A DNA stretch of 7,780 bases from an uncultured Acidaminococcus sp. GTDB taxonomy: Bacteria; Bacillota; Negativicutes; Acidaminococcales; Acidaminococcaceae. How positions within the stretch are numbered: the first letter of the stretch is position 1; each line of letters opens with the position of its first letter. Position numbers and translations under genes: made by a program. The notes under the pieces were generated by a model that searched no databases, was not told where the DNA came from, and saw only the letters and a list, made by a program, of their open reading frames with translations. Shown piece by piece: positions 5,419 through 7,780 of this stretch. The stretch lies in the NCBI GenBank assembly GCA_900770265.1, contig CAAGJR010000178.1, forward strand, positions 1 to 7,780, given 5' to 3'.

Positions 5419-5910
5419 TCAGTCGGGGATCACAGCCACATGGCCGTCCGGGTACACCCCCCGGCAGCAGTCCGTATACACCTCCACGAAGGCATAGCCT
5501 CCGTAGAGCGCCAGGCTGCGTCCCTTGGCCAGCCCTTCGGGCAGGGCTTCTCCCCGGTGGTAGTGCTGCAGGATCTCCTCCTGCCAGTCCAGGGTGTGCA
5601 CGTCGTACGTATCGTCGATATAGCACCGGGCCAGGATGCCCAGGAAGCTGCCCAGGCACTGGACCGCCGGGAACTCCTTCCGGATCTGGGCGATCACTTT
5701 CGCCGCAAATTCCGGGTCCAGCCGGGCGTCCCCCGCGTCCAGTTTCCCCAGGGCCGCCACATAGGCCGGGGTCCGGTCCTGCCGCAGCAGACGTGCTCCT
5801 TCCCCGGTCAGGGTCCCGGTCTGCTGCCGGGGGCCTGTCGTCGCAGCCGCCGCAGTCTGCAGGGTGCTTTCCGTCCGCAGCCCCTGCCGTTTCTGTCTGC
5901 TCAGGAACAT
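5419..5910 (-). CDS. Unknown protein co-transcribed with the AAA+ ATPase; probable 3' frameshift
   Basis: 163 residues, family not recognised. Residues 1-48 are polar, Ala/Thr/Gln/Arg-rich and probably disordered. Residues 49-163 look folded, with helices (KVIAQIRKEF 71-80, SFLGILARCY 88-97, QEEILQHYHRG 110-120) and a Tyr/Cys-rich end (YGGYAFVEVYTDCCRGVY, 136-153). There are no membrane spans or signal peptide, so it is probably cytoplasmic. The start is firm: AAAAAGGAGG lies 8 nt before the ATG, inside the end of the ATPase gene, and the two genes are 3 nt apart, so translation is likely coupled. The protein stops abruptly at VAVIPD. One extra C in the C4 run at 5425-5428 would continue it as RLTEIVNLLEYLAPGD to a stop at 5375, giving 178 residues. 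The current form may therefore be truncated or a sequencing error. Confidence 0.75.
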   Translation of the reverse strand: MFLSRQKRQGLRTESTLQTAAAATTGPRQQTGTLTGEGARLLRQDRTPAYVAALGKLDAGDARLDPEFAAKVIAQIRKEFPAVQCLGSFLGILARCYIDDTYDVHTLDWQEEILQHYHRGEALPEGLAKGRSLALYGGYAFVEVYTDCCRGVYPDGHVAVIPD

Positions 5911-5913
5911 GGT

Positions 5914-7536
5914 TCAGTCCTCCTTTTTCCGTACCAGCACCCGCCGTACCAGATTGCCGGTGTGGGCGGGCAGTTTCTCTTCGCCGATGGGGCGACCGGA
6001 AGCGGGCACGGCCCTTTCTTTGCCCCAGTTCCGGATGGCACTGATTTTTTCCGGGCTGGTCTGGGAAAGAGGAACCACATTCTGGAACGAGGACAGGATT
6101 TCCCCTTTCGTCAGCTCATGGTCCGGTTCCGCCACCTTCCGGTAGGCCAGCTCCCGTACGGCGCTTTCCAGATCCGCCCCGGTAAAGCCGTCCGTCAGCT
6201 CCACCAGCTGCCGGGCAAAGTCTTCGTTGGAATGGATGTCCACCTTCAGGTAGCGCTGGAAGTACAGGTGCAGGATGTCCTCCCGCTCCTCCTCCGTGGG
6301 CAGGTCCACAAAGAACAGTTCATCGAACCGGCCCCGGCGCAGCAGTTCCGAAGGCAGCATGGACACATCGTTGGCCGTGGCTACCACGAACACGGCCTTG
6401 CGGCATTCCTGCAGCCAGAACAGGAACTGGCCCACCATGCGGGTGGATACGCCCCCGTCATTGCTGCTGCCGGCCCCGGACAGGCCCTTTTCGATCTCGT
6501 CGATCCACAGGATGCAGGGGGACACGTTCTCGGCCGTAGCCAGAGCGTCCCGCAGCTGCCGTTCCGACTGGCCCACATAGCTGCCCTGCACCGTGGCGAA
6601 ATCCAGCCGGTACAGGGGCAGTTCCCAGCTGGCCGCAATGGCCTTGGCCGACAGAGATTTGCCGCAGCCCGGCACCCCCACCAGCAAAATACCCCGGGGC
6701 GGCTGCAGATGCAGTTTCCGCATGAGCTCCTTCTTTTCCGGCTTCAGCAGTTCTTTCTTTTCGTCCAGCCAGGCCTGGAGGCCCTTCAGCCCGCCCACCT
6801 TCTTCATGGTGGGGTCCACGGTGATCTTTTCCAGGCCGGAGATATTGGAAAACAGCCGGTTCTTGGCATTGCGCACCTCGGCCATATCCTCTTTTGTCAC
6901 CGACCCTTTGGCCAAAAGCGCCGACAGCACGTTCTCCGCCTCGATCTTCGTGACCCCGGCCAGGGTGGCGGCCGCCTCCCGCATATCCCCGTCATCCCAC
7001 TGGATGTCCACCGCATCCCGGTTGCCTTCCAGCTGGTCGTGGATGATCCGGTACATCTCCTCCTCATCGGGCATGTCCAGGGTGACGATGAGCCCGTGGC
7101 GCTGGAGGGTGTTCCACACCGGCCGGTGGCACAATACCACCAGCGTGCTGTATTTTTCCGTGGCCAGGCTCACCAGGTCCAGCATGCGCTGGGCTTCGCT
7201 GTTGTCGTCGCTGATGTCCGGGATCTCCGTCAGGATCAGGGTCTGGTCCCGCCGGTCCTCCCGCTGCAGTTTGTTGATGAAGAAATCTCCCGCTCCCAGG
7301 GTGGATTTGGCGCCCTCGTCCACGGTCTGGCCCGTGCACAGGGCGTACACCCCCTTGCTCAGGGTATGGGCGAAGAACGAATCCCGGCCCAGCCACTGCT
7401 CCTGGTCCAGTTCTTCGGCGATTTCCTTCAAAAGCGCCAGGGCCCGGGGCACCTCGATGGTCTGGAGCACGATGAACGGGATCCGGGCGATCAGGTACCG
7501 GCGCAGCAGTTGTTTGGCTTCTTCTCTACTACTCAT
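5914..7536 (-). CDS. Ycf46-like AAA+ ATPase
   Basis: 540 residues. Residues 10-170 form an N-terminal region of the Ycf46 type, probably a degenerate AAA-like domain without a Walker A motif. Residues 180-245 are a helical linker. Residues 246-480 are a complete classic AAA+ module: Walker A GVPGCGKS (287-294), pore-loop SYVGQSERQLRD (319-330), Walker B CILWIDEIEKG with D346 and E347, sensor 1 ATAND (N389), arginine fingers R400 and R403 in ELLRRGRFDE, and the C-terminal helical lid with GFTGADLES (450-458). The order and the GVPGCGKSLSAKAIAASW and CILWIDEIEKG segments match Ycf46, described in cyanobacteria and plastids and linked there to inorganic carbon use. Role here is unknown; ATP-driven protein remodelling is expected. 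The start has GGAGG 6 nt upstream. It overlaps the preceding gene by 8 nt and is followed after 3 nt by the next, so all three form an operon. Confidence 0.95.
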   Translation of the reverse strand: MSSREEAKQLLRRYLIARIPFIVLQTIEVPRALALLKEIAEELDQEQWLGRDSFFAHTLSKGVYALCTGQTVDEGAKSTLGAGDFFINKLQREDRRDQTLILTEIPDISDDNSEAQRMLDLVSLATEKYSTLVVLCHRPVWNTLQRHGLIVTLDMPDEEEMYRIIHDQLEGNRDAVDIQWDDGDMREAAATLAGVTKIEAENVLSALLAKGSVTKEDMAEVRNAKNRLFSNISGLEKITVDPTMKKVGGLKGLQAWLDEKKELLKPEKKELMRKLHLQPPRGILLVGVPGCGKSLSAKAIAASWELPLYRLDFATVQGSYVGQSERQLRDALATAENVSPCILWIDEIEKGLSGAGSSNDGGVSTRMVGQFLFWLQECRKAVFVVATANDVSMLPSELLRRGRFDELFFVDLPTEEEREDILHLYFQRYLKVDIHSNEDFARQLVELTDGFTGADLESAVRELAYRKVAEPDHELTKGEILSSFQNVVPLSQTSPEKISAIRNWGKERAVPASGRPIGEEKLPAHTGNLVRRVLVRKKED

Positions 7537-7780
7537 GGCTATCCTCCAATCGGTTCACAGGATGCAGCTGCAGCAGGTGGCGCAGCTGGCCTGTGGCATC
7601 CTGGGCCGCTGATTTTTCCAGGCTGTGCTGCAGGTGGTCGGCCCCCTGCTGGATTTCCCCGGGGAACCGGCTGCGCAGATTTTCCGGCAGGGCGGGCAGC
7701 ATCACGGCCCGTTTCAGCCGGGCCAGCCCCTGCTGCAGGTTCTTCAGGCCGTATTCCACCTGGTCCGGGCTCTGGAAGGC
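7529..7780 (-). CDS. Unknown helical protein, first gene of the operon in view (5' part outside window)
   Basis: The last 83 residues of a frame that is open to the right edge. The visible part is rich in Leu, Gln, Arg and Glu and almost entirely helical by eye (for example VEYGLKNLQQGLARLKRAVM and EIQQGADHLQHSLEKSAAQD), perhaps a coiled coil or helical bundle. No membrane segment is seen. Family not recognised. A GTG at 7759 could be a start but has no ribosome binding site, and the frame continues upstream as AFQSPDQ, so the true start is probably outside. Its stop codon lies 8 nt inside the AAA+ ATPase gene, and the ATPase ribosome binding site is in its last codons, which implies co-translation and a possible partner role. 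Confidence 0.75.
   Translation of the reverse strand, partial: AFQSPDQVEYGLKNLQQGLARLKRAVMLPALPENLRSRFPGEIQQGADHLQHSLEKSAAQDATGQLRHLLQLHPVNRLEDSHE

Noticed and set aside
5375..5659. A separate 94-residue gene on the minus strand overlapping the unknown 163-residue gene
   Set aside because: Most of it is Pro/Arg/Gly-rich out-of-frame sequence. Only its last 17 or so residues look natural, which is better explained as the frameshifted end of the 163-residue gene.
6593..7612. A 339-codon plus-strand open frame over the AAA+ ATPase
   Set aside because: Ser/Arg-rich antisense shadow of a gene with all AAA+ motifs in order.

Overview
All supported genes lie on the minus strand, so the window reads right to left. 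The coding DNA is GC-rich and the intergenic DNA AT-rich. A Sec-type export signal, a GlcD-type flavin dehydrogenase, a short CstA transporter and a Ycf46-like AAA+ ATPase together suggest an anaerobic gut-type Firmicute of the class Negativicutes (Acidaminococcus or relatives). That assignment is inference from protein flavour and composition; there is no rRNA or other marker here.

Right part (about 5302-7780): the end of an unidentified helical protein overlaps a 540-residue Ycf46-like AAA+ ATPase by 8 nt, and a 163-residue unknown protein follows after 3 nt. These are one tight operon that starts beyond the right edge. The 163-residue gene appears to have lost about 16 C-terminal residues through a one-base frameshift in a C4 run. 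Next, behind its own extended -10 promoter, comes a 414-residue membrane-associated protein: acidic N-terminus, DUF697-like helical hairpin, helical middle and beta-rich C-terminus. It ends at a clear intrinsic terminator (3989-4008). The four genes may form a membrane-linked AAA+ remodelling module of unknown job; this is the least described part of the window.

Middle part (about 2340-3950): a monocistronic cstA (pyruvate or peptide symporter) has its own promoter with a perfect -10 but weak -35, a leader hairpin just before the ribosome binding site, and a textbook terminator with a 9-bp stem and 10-T tail.

Left part (1-2340): the roughly 460-bp gap between cstA and the next gene holds the cstA terminator, a 126-bp inverted pair of hairpin units resembling a REP/BIME-type interspersed repeat, and an AT-rich promoter region with three GTATAC palindromes that look like operators. 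It drives a 479-residue FAD-dependent 2-hydroxyacid (D-lactate or 2-hydroxyglutarate type) dehydrogenase. Below its stop lie a bulged hairpin, four tandem 7-bp repeats and a terminator whose stem overlaps the promoter of the last gene, an exported protein of unknown function cut by the left edge. CstA (pyruvate import) and the dehydrogenase (2-hydroxyacid to 2-oxoacid) are separate transcription units but could serve the same C3-acid metabolism.
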